Shown: one piece after another, positions 9,777 through 18,847 of the stretch
Numbering within the stretch: position 1 is the first letter of the stretch
Layout: the number at the start of each line of letters is the position of its first letter
NCBI GenBank assembly: GCA_902491215.1
Contig: CABUGV010000002.1
Location: 114,963 to 178,962, forward strand
Length of the DNA: 64,000 nucleotides
Source: 43-108 sp001915545
Lineage (GTDB): Bacteria; Bacteroidota; Bacteroidia; Bacteroidales; Bacteroidaceae
Direction: 5' to 3'
Made by a program: the position numbers and the translations under genes
Notes under the pieces: generated by a model
What the model saw: only the letters and a program-made list of their open reading frames with translations
Told to the model about the DNA's origin: nothing
Databases searched by the model: none

Positions 9777-10493
9777 TCATTTCATAAGTCCACCGGTACC
9801 GAAGTCGAAAGCCTTATGCTGGCTGTTGTCTTCAATACTTCCGATGACTCCATCCTTTATGTGAATAATCTTATCAGTCTGGTTGGCCACACCGCTCTCG
9901 TGAGTTACGACAACTATTGTCATACCTTCATCGTGGAGCTCCTTTAGAATCTGCATGACCTCTACCGACGTAGTGCTGTCGAGAGCTCCAGTAGGTTCAT
10001 CGGCAAGAATGATCTGCGGTTTCGTCACCAGCGCACGTGCAATAGCCACCCTTTGCTTCTGTCCGCCTGAGAGTTCGTTCGGCAGATGTGTCGCCCATGC
10101 AGAAAGGCCCACCTTCTCCAGATACTCCATGGCCAAGGCATTACGCTTCTTGCGCCCCATTCCTTTATAATAGAGAGGCAAGGCAACATTCTCCACAGCA
10201 TTCTTATAGGATATAAGATTGAACGACTGGAATATGAAACCTATCATACGATTGCGGTACTCGGCCGCACGGCTTTCGCTCAGATGCTTTATAGGAACCC
10301 CGTTGAGTTCATACACACCGCTGTCGTAATCGTCGAGTATACCTAGAATGTTGAGAAGAGTAGACTTTCCCGAACCGGAAGCACCCATTATTGAAACAAA
10401 CTCTCCCTTGGCGATGTCCAGATCGATTCCTTTCAGAACATGCAGGGGCACAATGCCGGGATATGTTTTGTTCAGATTCTCAAGATGGATCAT
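9777..10493 (-). CDS. ABC transporter ATP-binding protein (LolD/MacB type)
   Basis: 238 residues. Walker A GASGSGKSTL, Q-loop region FIFQSFNLISYKNAVENV, signature LSGGQKQRVAIARAL, Walker B IILADEP and the switch histidine in VVVTHE are all present, so the protein should be an active ATPase. The sequence is typical of the LolD/MacB/FtsE branch, which pairs with FtsX-like permeases. It is the first gene of the operon continuing through two permeases to the membrane fusion protein at 6057. Confidence 0.93.
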   Translation of the reverse strand: MIHLENLNKTYPGIVPLHVLKGIDLDIAKGEFVSIMGASGSGKSTLLNILGILDDYDSGVYELNGVPIKHLSESRAAEYRNRMIGFIFQSFNLISYKNAVENVALPLYYKGMGRKKRNALAMEYLEKVGLSAWATHLPNELSGGQKQRVAIARALVTKPQIILADEPTGALDSTTSVEVMQILKELHDEGMTIVVVTHESGVANQTDKIIHIKDGVIGSIEDNSQHKAFDFGTGGLMK

Positions 10494-10555
10494 TGTCTGT
10501 AATTTATATGGTATTACCTAATATGTGCTTTTGCTGAAATGCATTTACTTGGCCA

Positions 10556-10563
10556 CAAAGTTA
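10556..10563 (-). promoter_or_regulatory. -7 box TAACTTTG for the export operon
   Basis: The minus strand reads TAACTTTG, 63 bp upstream of the ATPase start, fitting TAnnTTTG. A TTTG lies 23 bp further upstream (10587-10590), slightly farther than usual. Confidence 0.45.
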
Positions 10564-10696
10564 TACTTTACAGCTTTTAGTACACACAAAAAGTAAACAA
10601 AAATGAAGATATAATGGAATAAAGCAATAAAAAACATTCTATTACAAAGACTTTGCCACACAACACACAGCATCAACGGCAAACAGACAGGACCTT

Positions 10697-10762
10697 GCAT
10701 CGAACGGCGCGAGCCCTCGCGGCTGCAACTGCACGCCCTCGGAAAATTCATTGCAAGCGCCT
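10697..10762 (-). repeat. 22-bp periodic intergenic repeat, locus 1 (three units)
   Basis: Read on the minus strand, three contiguous 22-bp units lie at 10741-10762, 10719-10740 and 10697-10718. Their heads are AGGCGCTTGCA, GAGGGCGTGCA and GAGGGCTCGCG. They belong to the same family as arrays at 23844, 38860 and 49743. The array is in the divergent intergenic region between the export operon and the decarboxylase operon (10494-10933), which otherwise holds only promoters. Confidence 0.6.
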
Positions 10763-10866
10763 GGAGTTCTGCAGTTTGTATAGACAGCTGAAAAGCAACT
10801 TGCGAATTAGGCGCCGAGACGGTTTTATTTTTATAGGTAAATTTTTCTGTTTCAACAATAATTATG

Positions 10867-10874
10867 TAAATTTG
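10867..10874 (+). promoter_or_regulatory. -7 box TAAATTTG for the methylmalonyl-CoA operon
   Basis: TAAATTTG matches TAnnTTTG and ends 59 bp before the epimerase ATG. No TTTG is seen at the -33 position. Confidence 0.45.
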
Positions 10875-10933
10875 CTTCGTTTGATAGACTGACCTAGTTA
10901 AATTATTAATACTACACATAATTAAAAGAAAAT

Positions 10934-11341
10934 ATGAAAATCTCACGTATTGACCACCTGGGCATCGCTGTCCAGAGCATAGAAGAGGTATTACCTTATT
11001 TTGAAGGAGTATTGGGTTTGAAATGCTATGCAATAGAAGAAGTAGAAGACCAGAAAGTAAAAACTGCTTTCCTCAAGGTAGGCGAAGTAAAGCTTGAACT
11101 TCTCGAGCCGACAAGCCCTGAAAGTGCAGTAGCAAAATTCCTGGAAAAGGGGGGCAAAGGCATACATCATGTGGCATTCGCTGTTGAAGACGGCGTTGCA
11201 AACGCACTCGCAGAATGCGACAGCAAAGGCATCAGACTTATCGACAAGGCTCCAAGACCAGGCGCTGAGCAGATGAGCATTGCTTTCCTGCACCCTAAAT
11301 CAACAGCAAGCATACTCACAGAACTTTGCGAAAAAGCTTAA
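10934..11341 (+). CDS. mce: Methylmalonyl-CoA epimerase
   Basis: 135 residues, the usual length for this VOC-superfamily enzyme. It starts MKISRIDHLGIAVQSIEE, with the metal-binding His in DHLGIAV, a second His in GIHHVAFAVED, and the C-terminal glutamate region (ASILTELCEKA). It interconverts the R and S forms of methylmalonyl-CoA, linking the B12-dependent mutase with the decarboxylase. It is the first gene of a five-gene cluster for that decarboxylase, and the context fully supports the role. Confidence 0.93.
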   Translation: MKISRIDHLGIAVQSIEEVLPYFEGVLGLKCYAIEEVEDQKVKTAFLKVGEVKLELLEPTSPESAVAKFLEKGGKGIHHVAFAVEDGVANALAECDSKGIRLIDKAPRPGAEQMSIAFLHPKSTASILTELCEKA

Positions 11342-11474
11342 ATCTGATTCAGAAAAAATTATAAATCCATAAACAGCAGAATGCAGACACGGACCAAAAT
11401 CATCTCTGTACAGCGAGGATGGTAAAACGGGTCTGCATTTTGCCTGAACTAAAAAGAAAAACAAATAAATCTTT

Positions 11475-13040
11475 ATGAGCAAACAGGCAGAAAGAATAAA
11501 GGAACTTCTCGAACTTCGCGAGAAGGCACGCCTCGGAGGCGGTGAAAAGGCTATCGACAAACAGCACGCCAAAGGAAAATTTACAGCAAGAGAAAGACTT
11601 AGCATGCTTCTCGATGAAGGAAGTTTTGAAGAGTTCGACATGTTCAAACTCCACAGATGTACAAACTTCGGCATGGAGAAGAAGCAGTATCTCGGCGATG
11701 GTGTGGTAGCCGGAAGCGGAACCATCAACGGACGACTCGTATACGTGTTCGCACAGGATTTCACTGTGAACGGAGGATCATTGTCTGAAACAATGGCCGA
11801 GAAGATATGCAAGGTTATGGATATGGCCATGAAGATGGGTGCACCTGTTATCGGCATCAACGACTCTGGTGGCGCACGTATTCAGGAAGGTATCAACGCA
11901 CTCGGAGGTTTCGCAGAAATATTCCAGCGCAACATACTCGCATCTGGAGTCATTCCGCAGATTTCAGGAATCTTCGGTCCTTGTGCCGGAGGAGCTGTAT
12001 ACTCTCCTGCCCTCACCGACTTTACGCTCATGATGGAAAACACATCATACATGTTCCTCACAGGACCTGCCGTTGTAAAGACTGTAACAGGTGAAGACGT
12101 AGACCAGGAAAGCCTCGGAGGCGCAAGCGTTCATTCAACAAAATCGGGAGTTACACATTTCACTGCAAGCACAGAAGAAGAAGCTATCGCAATGATACAG
12201 CAGCTTCTGAGCTATATTCCTCAGAACAATATGGAGGAGACACCTCTCGTTGAATGTACAGACCCGGTTGACAGAACAGAGGACATCCTCAACGAAATAA
12301 TACCAGACAATCCAAATCAGGCATACGATATGTACAAGGTAATCGCCGCAATAACAGACAACGGCGAATTCTTCGAAGTACAGCCTAGATTTGCACAGAA
12401 CATCATCATCGGATTTGCAAGATTCAACGGAAGAAGTGTCGGAATCGTAGCCAACCAGCCTTCAAAGTTTGCAGGTGTGCTCGACTGCAATGCCAGCCGC
12501 AAGGCAGCGCGTTTCGTAAGATTCTGCGATGCATTCAATATTCCAATCGTATCTCTCGTTGACGTTCCTGGATTCTTGCCTGGTACAGGACAGGAATACA
12601 ACGCGGTAATCCTTCACGGAGCAAAACTTCTCTATGCTTACGGAGAAGCAACAGTGCCAAAGGTAACTATCACACTGAGAAAGTCATACGGAGGTTCTCA
12701 CATCGTTATGAGCTGCAAACAGCTTAGAGGCGACATCAACTACGCATGGCCTTCAGCAGAAATCGCAGTAATGGGTGCTGCAGGTGCCGTAGCTGTGCTT
12801 TACACAAAAGAAGCAAAGGAGAAGAAGGCTGCCGGCGAAGACGCCAAGGCATTCCTCGCAGAAAAAGAGGAAGAATACACAAAGCTCTTTGCAAACCCTT
12901 ACAATGCCGCAAAATACGGCTATATCGACGATGTGATCGAACCGCGCAACACACGTTTCCGCATAATCCGCGCACTTGAACAGCTTGCAACAAAATCTGT
13001 TACAAACCCAACAAAGAAGCACGGAAATATTCCATTGTAA
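11475..13040 (+). CDS. mmdA: Methylmalonyl-CoA decarboxylase alpha / carboxyltransferase subunit
   Basis: 521 residues, carboxyltransferase family (crotonase-like halves). Oxyanion-hole stretches are visible: GINDSGGARIQEGINALGGF and FGPCAGGAVYSPALTD in the N half, and VPGFLPGTGQEYNAVILHGAK in the C half. It transfers the carboxyl of methylmalonyl-CoA to biotin on the carrier protein (14056-14487), giving propionyl-CoA. The same family includes propionyl-CoA carboxylase beta, but no biotin carboxylase gene is present, and OadG-like and OadB subunits follow, so the sodium-pumping decarboxylase is the better call. The 133 bp before the gene contain no ORF. Confidence 0.92.
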   Translation: MSKQAERIKELLELREKARLGGGEKAIDKQHAKGKFTARERLSMLLDEGSFEEFDMFKLHRCTNFGMEKKQYLGDGVVAGSGTINGRLVYVFAQDFTVNGGSLSETMAEKICKVMDMAMKMGAPVIGINDSGGARIQEGINALGGFAEIFQRNILASGVIPQISGIFGPCAGGAVYSPALTDFTLMMENTSYMFLTGPAVVKTVTGEDVDQESLGGASVHSTKSGVTHFTASTEEEAIAMIQQLLSYIPQNNMEETPLVECTDPVDRTEDILNEIIPDNPNQAYDMYKVIAAITDNGEFFEVQPRFAQNIIIGFARFNGRSVGIVANQPSKFAGVLDCNASRKAARFVRFCDAFNIPIVSLVDVPGFLPGTGQEYNAVILHGAKLLYAYGEATVPKVTITLRKSYGGSHIVMSCKQLRGDINYAWPSAEIAVMGAAGAVAVLYTKEAKEKKAAGEDAKAFLAEKEEEYTKLFANPYNAAKYGYIDDVIEPRNTRFRIIRALEQLATKSVTNPTKKHGNIPL

Positions 13041-13056
13041 AATAATCGATCACAAC

Positions 13057-14031
13057 ATGAAACTTAGGATATTAAGTTTAGCAACACTCCTGTTCGCCAC
13101 GGCAACCTCATTCGCACAGGGAGCATTCAGCTTCAAGATCAATGAAGTGTACATTGCTTCACCGTGCGACTCGACCGGAGGTTACCTTGACGAATACGGA
13201 GAGAAGCACAGTTGGATAGAAATATCCAATACATCTTGGGGTACGCGCGACATACGCAGCTACTATCTGACAAACAACAGAAATGCTCTTGACGAAAACC
13301 TGGAAGTACCGCAAAGAATCGAAATGATGTCGGTAATCCACAAAGGTGATCCGCGCACTGTCGTTGGAGCAAGACAGCAGATTACGTTCTTTGCAGACGG
13401 TATGACCAATCGCGGTACACTGCACACCAACTTCAAGCTCGAAGCCGGAAAAGAGAACTTCATTGCGCTCTACGATGGAAACGGAAAGACTCTGCTCGAC
13501 TCTGTTACCGTACCGGCATCGCTCAAGCCCGGATATTCGTACGCAAGAGTTTACAACGGCGAAAACGACAGCTACGAGTGGGTCATGACCGATCCTCAGC
13601 AGATAACCCCGAACGGCCCCAACAAGATTGACGGAAAAACAGAAGACAAGATTGCAGAATTCAAGCAGAATGACCCGTACGGAATAGCTATGGCAATAAT
13701 AGCCATGGCAATTGTCTTCGTCTGCCTGGCACTGCTCTACGTGTTCTTCAGATTCTTCGGATGGGCTATTACACGTACGACAAAGCTTGAACGCGTGAAA
13801 GCCATCAGAAAGATACATGAACAAGCTAGCAAAGTTACAGTTATGGCAAAACAAGGAACTGAAACCCAAGGTATCGAATATGACAACTATGTGGCTGCCA
13901 TTTCGCTTGCACTGCACGAATACATGGGCAACACACACGATATCGAAAGCGGCGTGATAACAATCAAGCGCCACGACAGTGCATGGAACTCAAAATCTAG
14001 AATGATGAGATCCGTACCTGGAACAAAATAA
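13057..14031 (+). CDS. Decarboxylase gamma-like subunit with lamin-tail domain
   Basis: 324 residues starting at ATG 13057, which gives a clean signal peptide (LRILSLATLLFATATSFAQ); an ATG at 12976 lies inside mmdA and was rejected. Residues about 25-190 form an exported lamin-tail-like beta domain (FKINEVYIASP...HSWIEISN). A single helix follows at about 226-252 (GIAMAIIAMAIVFVCLALLYV), which has the pattern of the OadG/MmdD anchor, then a cytoplasmic tail of about 70 residues. In classical pumps the gamma subunit is about 85 residues and holds the complex at the membrane. Here an extracytoplasmic domain precedes it, so the complex carries an exposed accessory domain. Confidence 0.8.
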   Translation: MKLRILSLATLLFATATSFAQGAFSFKINEVYIASPCDSTGGYLDEYGEKHSWIEISNTSWGTRDIRSYYLTNNRNALDENLEVPQRIEMMSVIHKGDPRTVVGARQQITFFADGMTNRGTLHTNFKLEAGKENFIALYDGNGKTLLDSVTVPASLKPGYSYARVYNGENDSYEWVMTDPQQITPNGPNKIDGKTEDKIAEFKQNDPYGIAMAIIAMAIVFVCLALLYVFFRFFGWAITRTTKLERVKAIRKIHEQASKVTVMAKQGTETQGIEYDNYVAAISLALHEYMGNTHDIESGVITIKRHDSAWNSKSRMMRSVPGTK

Positions 14032-14055
14032 CCAAATCAAATCAGAACATTTAAT

Positions 14056-14487
14056 ATGAAAGAGTATAAGTATAAGATCAAAGGTGTCGACTATGATGTA
14101 AAAATCAACGACATTGAAGAGAATATTGCCAAAGTTGAAGTTAACGGCATAGAATTTGAAGTAGAACTCGAAAAGCCAATCGCAGCACCGAAACCGGTGA
14201 TTCGTCCGGTTGTTGCTCCTGTAAAGACAATTGATGCACCAAAGCCTGCAGAAACAGCTAAAACTCCAGCAGGAACATACGCTGTCAAAGCTCCTCTCCC
14301 TGGAACTATAGTTGAAATAAAGGTAGCTGTAGGAGCAACTGTCAAGAGAGGTGATACTGTCGTAATTCTCGAGGCAATGAAGATGGAAAACAACATTGAT
14401 GCCGAAAGAGAAGGAAAAGTTGTCGCTATTAATGTAAACAAGGGAGACACTGTAATGGAAGGTACAGTACTTCTTACAATTGAATAA
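14056..14487 (+). CDS. mmdC: Biotin carboxyl carrier subunit
   Basis: 143 residues. An N-terminal region (1-45) resembles that of other decarboxylase carrier proteins, a Pro/Ala/Lys linker spans about 46-70, and a biotinyl domain fills about 73-143 with EAMKMEN, where K109 is the biotinylation site. It shuttles carboxyl-biotin between the alpha subunit and the membrane beta subunit. It starts 24 bp after the gamma-like gene and ends 3 bp before the beta subunit. Confidence 0.93.
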   Translation: MKEYKYKIKGVDYDVKINDIEENIAKVEVNGIEFEVELEKPIAAPKPVIRPVVAPVKTIDAPKPAETAKTPAGTYAVKAPLPGTIVEIKVAVGATVKRGDTVVILEAMKMENNIDAEREGKVVAINVNKGDTVMEGTVLLTIE

Positions 14488-14490
14488 TCT

Positions 14491-15657
14491 ATGTTGGAAA
14501 GTACCAGTATTTTAGATTTCATAGCAACGAAGTTCACAGACTTTCTGTCATATACAAGTTTTGCCAATTTCGAAATAGGCAATTTCTTCATGATTCTTGT
14601 CGGACTGTTTTTCATCTGGCTTGCAATAAAGAAAGACTTTGAACCTCTATTGCTTATACCGATTGGTTTAGGCATAATGCTGGGCAACATACCGTTCAAG
14701 GCTGCAGGACTCGAAATAGGATTGTATGAGGACAACTCTGTGCTCAATATATTCTATCAGGGTGTAAAGGCCGGATGGTATCCGCCGCTGGTGTTCCTCG
14801 GTATCGGCGCAATGACAGACTTCTCTGCCCTTATCGCCAATCCGAAGCTGATGCTCATCGGAGCAGCCGCACAGTTCGGTATATTCGGTGCCTACATCAT
14901 TGCTCTTGCACTCGGATTTGAACCGAACCAGGCAGCCGGAATCGCCATTATCGGCGGTGCAGACGGCCCAACAGCCATCTTCCTGTCATCAAAACTGTCG
15001 CCGAACCTCATGGGAGCAATTGCAGTATGTGCATACTCCTACATGGCGCTCGTGCCTGTCATCCAGCCTCCTATCATGAGAGCCTTGACTACAAAGAAAG
15101 AAAGACTCATAAAGATGAAGCCTAGCAGACAGGTAAGCAAAACAGAAAAGATACTCTTCCCTATCGTAGGACTTCTGATTACAACATTCATAGTACCGTC
15201 TGGACTCCCGCTTCTCGGTATGTTGTTCTTCGGAAACCTGCTCAAGGAAAGTACAAAGACAGCAAGACTTGCAAAAACAGCTGGATCGGCATTGAACGAC
15301 ATCGTTGTCATACTGCTCGGTTTGACAGTAGGATGCTCTACACAAGCGAGCGAATTCCTGACAACAAACACTATCTACATATTCTTCCTCGGTGCCTTGG
15401 CATTCATCATTGCTACAGTATCAGGAGTATGTTTCGTGAAGTTGTTCAACCTTGTTCTTCCTAAAAACAAGAAGATCAATCCGCTTATCGGAAACGCCGG
15501 AGTATCAGCAGTTCCAATGTCTGCACGTATCTCCAACAACCTCGGTCTCGAATACGACTCACACAACTACCTCCTCATGCACGCCATGGGACCAAATGTA
15601 GCAGGTGTTATCGGTTCAGCCGTAGCAGCCGGAGTACTCCTCGGTTTCTTCAGTTGA
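14491..15657 (+). CDS. mmdB: Sodium-translocating decarboxylase beta subunit
   Basis: 388 residues, highly hydrophobic, OadB/MmdB/GcdB family. The family hallmark GGADGPTAIF is present (Asp there belongs to the ion pathway in the family), and PLVFLGIGAMTDFSALIANP and NAGVSAVPMSARISNNLG are conserved loops. It decarboxylates carboxy-biotin and pumps sodium ions outward. Together with mmdA, the gamma-like gene and the carrier it makes a complete pump. A strong terminator follows directly. Confidence 0.94.
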   Translation: MLESTSILDFIATKFTDFLSYTSFANFEIGNFFMILVGLFFIWLAIKKDFEPLLLIPIGLGIMLGNIPFKAAGLEIGLYEDNSVLNIFYQGVKAGWYPPLVFLGIGAMTDFSALIANPKLMLIGAAAQFGIFGAYIIALALGFEPNQAAGIAIIGGADGPTAIFLSSKLSPNLMGAIAVCAYSYMALVPVIQPPIMRALTTKKERLIKMKPSRQVSKTEKILFPIVGLLITTFIVPSGLPLLGMLFFGNLLKESTKTARLAKTAGSALNDIVVILLGLTVGCSTQASEFLTTNTIYIFFLGALAFIIATVSGVCFVKLFNLVLPKNKKINPLIGNAGVSAVPMSARISNNLGLEYDSHNYLLMHAMGPNVAGVIGSAVAAGVLLGFFS

Positions 15658-15684
15658 AAATAGAATTGGTCAACGCATTATATA

Positions 15685-15723
15685 AAGCTGAAATCCGCAT
15701 CAAATTACGGATTTCAGCTTTTT
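15685..15723 (+). terminator. Terminator after the decarboxylase operon
   Basis: A perfect 13-bp stem (AAGCTGAAATCCG with its complement) around a 10-nt loop, followed by T residues, 28 bp after the mmdB stop. Confidence 0.85.
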
Positions 15724-15817
15724 ACATTTAAACAGCTGTGCTTCTGAAAGGAAATTAAATTGAAAAAGAATCATGCTTCAATAAACAAGAACAGAATAAC
15801 ATAAACTACTTAATAAA

Positions 15818-15852
15818 AAAAGATGATGCCCCAATCTGGAACATCATCTTTT
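15818..15852 (-). terminator. Terminator after tRNA-Thr(CGT)
   Basis: An 11-bp stem (AAAAGATGATG and complement) with a 13-nt loop, A-rich on one side and T-rich on the other, lying just past the 3' end of the minus-strand tRNA. It could work in both directions. Confidence 0.65.
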
Positions 15853-15856
15853 CATG

Positions 15857-15929
15857 AGCCGAATGCGGGACTCGAACCCGCGACCTATTCATTACGAATG
15901 AATTGCTCTACCAGCTGAGCCAATTCGGC
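15857..15929 (-). tRNA. tRNA-Thr (CGT)
   Basis: 73 nt. The acceptor GCCGAAT pairs with ATTCGGC; D arm GGCTCAGCTGGTAGAGC; anticodon loop TTCGTAA (anticodon CGT, codon ACG) on a 5-bp stem ATTCA/TGAAT; T arm CGGGTTCGAGTCCCG. It stands alone. Confidence 0.95.
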
Positions 15930-16016
15930 TTAAATATACCTGCCTTCATTTTCAAAAGGCGGTGCAAATATAGGGAAAAATATATATTAAATGGACCTCA
16001 TTGGGAAATGTTTTTA

Positions 16017-16024
16017 TATTTTTG
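16017..16024 (+). promoter_or_regulatory. -7 box TATTTTTG upstream of the nuclease
   Basis: TATTTTTG fits TAnnTTTG and ends 51 bp before the nuclease start. Confidence 0.4.
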
Positions 16025-16075
16025 CATAAATAATTTTCTCATACGTTGACTTCTGTCAATGGTTGAAAATATGTG

Positions 16076-17026
16076 ATGCATTTTAAAACTAAAGGGACTC
16101 ACACACCTACGGACATGGTTTCAAGAAGAAAAAAGAACAACAGATCAAAATTGTATATTTCGGCAATAGTATGCATTATTGCACTTTTAACAGCCGGCAA
16201 ATCAGGATACATTAATCGTTTGCATGAAATATTAAAAACTGAAACGGCTGTAGCCAATACAGAACAAACAGACAGAAAGGCATACCCCGAAGGCTACGAA
16301 ACCACATCCACAAAAGAGCAATCTCCAATATCAGGAATGGAAATGCCGGCGCCTATTTCAAATAAGCCGGAAATAATACTTAAACGCACAGCCTACACTG
16401 TTTCATACAATATTGAAACCAAGTGTCCGAACTACGTGGCTTGGAGTCTATATCCTGAAAGACTTCAGGGAGATGTCAAAAGAACAAACAATTTTACTCC
16501 AGACGAAGAGATTGATGAAGCATACAGAATTGAGACTGGAGACTACAGACGCAGCGGTTACGACAGAGGTCACATGTGTCCAGCCGGAGATAATACATTC
16601 AGTGAAAAAGCAATGGAAGAATCTTTCCTGATGACAAATATATGCCCACAAGGACATAATCTGAATGCAGGCGACTGGAACCAACTTGAAGAATTCTGTC
16701 GTGAACTAGGTATGCACCAGACAGTATACATTGCCTGCGGTCCGATATATGACAGCAAGTCACCGAAAAGAATAGGCAACAGAAAGAAACTGAAGATTTC
16801 TGTTCCAGACCGTTTCTTCAAAGTATTGCTTATACTCGACGACTCACCGAAAGCTATTGGATTCATAATGCCTAATGACGATACAGACAAACCTCTGGCC
16901 GACTATGCTGTCAGCGTAGACTCAGTAGAAAAAGCAACAGGCATCGATTTCTTTACAGGATTGGATGACAAGACCGAAAGACATGTAGAATCACAGTGCT
17001 CGCCCGAGCAATTCGGACTAAACTGA
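16076..17026 (+). CDS. DNA/RNA non-specific endonuclease, membrane-anchored or secreted
   Basis: 316 residues from ATG 16076 (a GTG lies directly before it and another ATG at 16115). An N-terminal hydrophobic segment (YISAIVCIIALLTAG) suggests export. The beta-beta-alpha-metal nuclease core is clear: SGYDRGHMCPAGDN (DRGH motif, catalytic His166), then TNICPQGHNLNAGDWNQLE with the metal-binding Asn. Family members cut DNA and RNA without sequence preference outside the cytoplasm. No inhibitor gene is adjacent. It is transcribed toward pyrK but the 42-bp gap gives no sign of shared function. Confidence 0.88.
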   Translation: MHFKTKGTHTPTDMVSRRKKNNRSKLYISAIVCIIALLTAGKSGYINRLHEILKTETAVANTEQTDRKAYPEGYETTSTKEQSPISGMEMPAPISNKPEIILKRTAYTVSYNIETKCPNYVAWSLYPERLQGDVKRTNNFTPDEEIDEAYRIETGDYRRSGYDRGHMCPAGDNTFSEKAMEESFLMTNICPQGHNLNAGDWNQLEEFCRELGMHQTVYIACGPIYDSKSPKRIGNRKKLKISVPDRFFKVLLILDDSPKAIGFIMPNDDTDKPLADYAVSVDSVEKATGIDFFTGLDDKTERHVESQCSPEQFGLN

Positions 17027-17068
17027 ATTAACATTCCAACGAAAACATCATCAAAAACAATATAGCTC

Positions 17069-17842
17069 ATGAAACAACTCAAAGACATGACAGTTGCAGA
17101 AGCTTCACATCCGCACCCACGGTATGTACTTCTCAAACTGACCGACAGCACTCCCCTGCCCGACATCACACCCGGACAGTTTGTTCAGGTAAAAGTTGAA
17201 GGAAGCCCATCAACTTTTCTGCGCCGTCCAATATCAATAAACTATGTGGACAAAGAAAAGAATCAGATCTGGCTCCTCATTCAGACTGTTGGCGAAGGAA
17301 CCAAGAAACTTGCAGAACTGAAGGAAGGAGACAAGCTCAACATACTCTTCCCTCTGGGCAACGGTTTCTCACCGATAAAAGCAAACGGTGAGCGTGTACT
17401 TCTCGTCGGAGGAGGCGTCGGAGTAGCTCCACTTCTCGATTATGGACGTTATCTTAAGGAAAACGGCGCCGTGCCAGTATTCCTTCTGGGTGCACGTTCG
17501 AAGAACGATCTTCTCGAGCTAGATCTGTTCAAGAGCATCGGCGATCTCCACATCACAACCGAAGACGGAAGCGAAGGCGAAAAGGGATTTGTTACACAAC
17601 ACTCTATACTGACAAACACCCACTTCGACCGCATATCTACTTGCGGACCAAAACCTATGATGGTGGCAGTTGCAAAATTTGCAAAAGCCAACAACATTCC
17701 ATGCGAAGTATCGCTTGAGAACATGATGGCATGCGGACTCGGTGCATGCCTCTGCTGCGTAGAAAAAACAGTCAAGGGCAACGTTTGCGTCTGCAAGGAA
17801 GGCCCAGTATTCAACATAGAAGATTTAACATGGCAGATTTAA
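17069..17842 (+). CDS. pyrK: Dihydroorotate dehydrogenase B electron-transfer subunit
   Basis: 257 residues. A FAD-binding domain (FLRRPISINY, then GEGTKKLAELKEGD) precedes a NAD-binding region (VLLVGGGVGVAPLLDYGRYL) and a C-terminal [2Fe-2S] cluster with four cysteines (ACGLGACLCCVEKTV, then CVC). It passes electrons from PyrD's flavin to NAD. Its last 13 bases overlap the start of pyrD, as expected for subunits made together. Confidence 0.93.
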   Translation: MKQLKDMTVAEASHPHPRYVLLKLTDSTPLPDITPGQFVQVKVEGSPSTFLRRPISINYVDKEKNQIWLLIQTVGEGTKKLAELKEGDKLNILFPLGNGFSPIKANGERVLLVGGGVGVAPLLDYGRYLKENGAVPVFLLGARSKNDLLELDLFKSIGDLHITTEDGSEGEKGFVTQHSILTNTHFDRISTCGPKPMMVAVAKFAKANNIPCEVSLENMMACGLGACLCCVEKTVKGNVCVCKEGPVFNIEDLTWQI

Positions 17843-18741
17843 GAACAGATATAGCCGGACTCAAGATGAAGAATCCGGTCATGACAGCCTCCGGCACATT
17901 CGGCTACGGCTTGGAATTTTCAGATATCATAGACATTGAGCGTATCGGTGGAATCATCGTCAAGGGAACTACCCTCAATCCGCGCGAAGGCAACGACTAT
18001 CCACGCATGGCAGAAACAGCCAGCGGCATGCTCAATTGCGTAGGTTTGCAGAACAAAGGTGTAGACTATTTCTGCAGCACTATATATCCTAAGATAAAGG
18101 ACATCGCCACAAACATGATTGTCAATGTGTCAGGATCATGCCCTGAGGACTACGCAGAATGCGCTGCACGCATAAACGAGCTTGAAAACATACCGGCCAT
18201 AGAGCTCAACATCAGCTGTCCGAATGTAAAGCAAGGCGGAATGGCATTCGGTGTTACAACAGAAGGAGCATCCAGTGTCGTAAAAGCAGTTCGCAAGGCC
18301 TACAACAAGACACTCATTGTAAAGCTCTCTCCAAACGTAACCAGCATCGCAGACATTGCACGCAGCGTCGAAGATGCAGGAGCCGACTCAGTATCGCTCA
18401 TCAACACATTGATGGGTATGGCCATAGATATCGAGAAAAGACGTCCGGTCCTTTCCATCGCCACAGGAGGTCTCAGCGGCCCAGCAGTCAAGCCAGTAGC
18501 AGTAAGATGCGTATGGCAAGTAGCAAAGGCTGTAAAAATCCCTGTAATCGGTCTTGGTGGAATAATGAATGCTTCCGATGCCATCGAATTCATGCTTGCA
18601 GGAGCATCGGCCATACAAATCGGTACTGCCAATTTCATCGACCCAGCAGTAACAATCAAAACCATTGACGGCATAAACGAATGGCTTGACAAGCACGGAT
18701 GTGCTTCGGCCAAAGAAATCGTAGGTCAGCTCAACAGCTGA
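17830..18741 (+). CDS. pyrD: Dihydroorotate dehydrogenase B, catalytic subunit
   Basis: 303 residues from ATG 17830, overlapping pyrK by 13 bp. An upstream in-frame ATG at 17731 lies within pyrK and is not needed. TIM-barrel signatures: ASGTFGYGLEF (FMN site), KGTTLNPREGN, NISCPNVKQGG, VKLSPNV, and GLGGIMNASDAIEFMLAGA (phosphate-binding loop). It oxidises dihydroorotate to orotate in pyrimidine synthesis. A terminator shared with the convergent gene follows. Confidence 0.94.
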   Translation: MADLRTDIAGLKMKNPVMTASGTFGYGLEFSDIIDIERIGGIIVKGTTLNPREGNDYPRMAETASGMLNCVGLQNKGVDYFCSTIYPKIKDIATNMIVNVSGSCPEDYAECAARINELENIPAIELNISCPNVKQGGMAFGVTTEGASSVVKAVRKAYNKTLIVKLSPNVTSIADIARSVEDAGADSVSLINTLMGMAIDIEKRRPVLSIATGGLSGPAVKPVAVRCVWQVAKAVKIPVIGLGGIMNASDAIEFMLAGASAIQIGTANFIDPAVTIKTIDGINEWLDKHGCASAKEIVGQLNS

Positions 18742-18781
18742 TACAAAAGATACACGTCAACGACATCAGAATATTTACTGA

Positions 18782-18845
18782 TAAAAAAGGAAGCCAAAGT
18801 CACAGAAGAACAAGTTTTATTTAGTGGCTTTGGCTTCCTTTTTAA
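18782..18845. terminator. Bidirectional terminator between pyrD and the T9SS-tailed protein
   Basis: A 13-bp perfect stem (AAGGAAGCCAAAG and complement) with A and T tracts on the two sides, between convergent genes. Confidence 0.8.
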
Positions 18846-18847
18846 AT

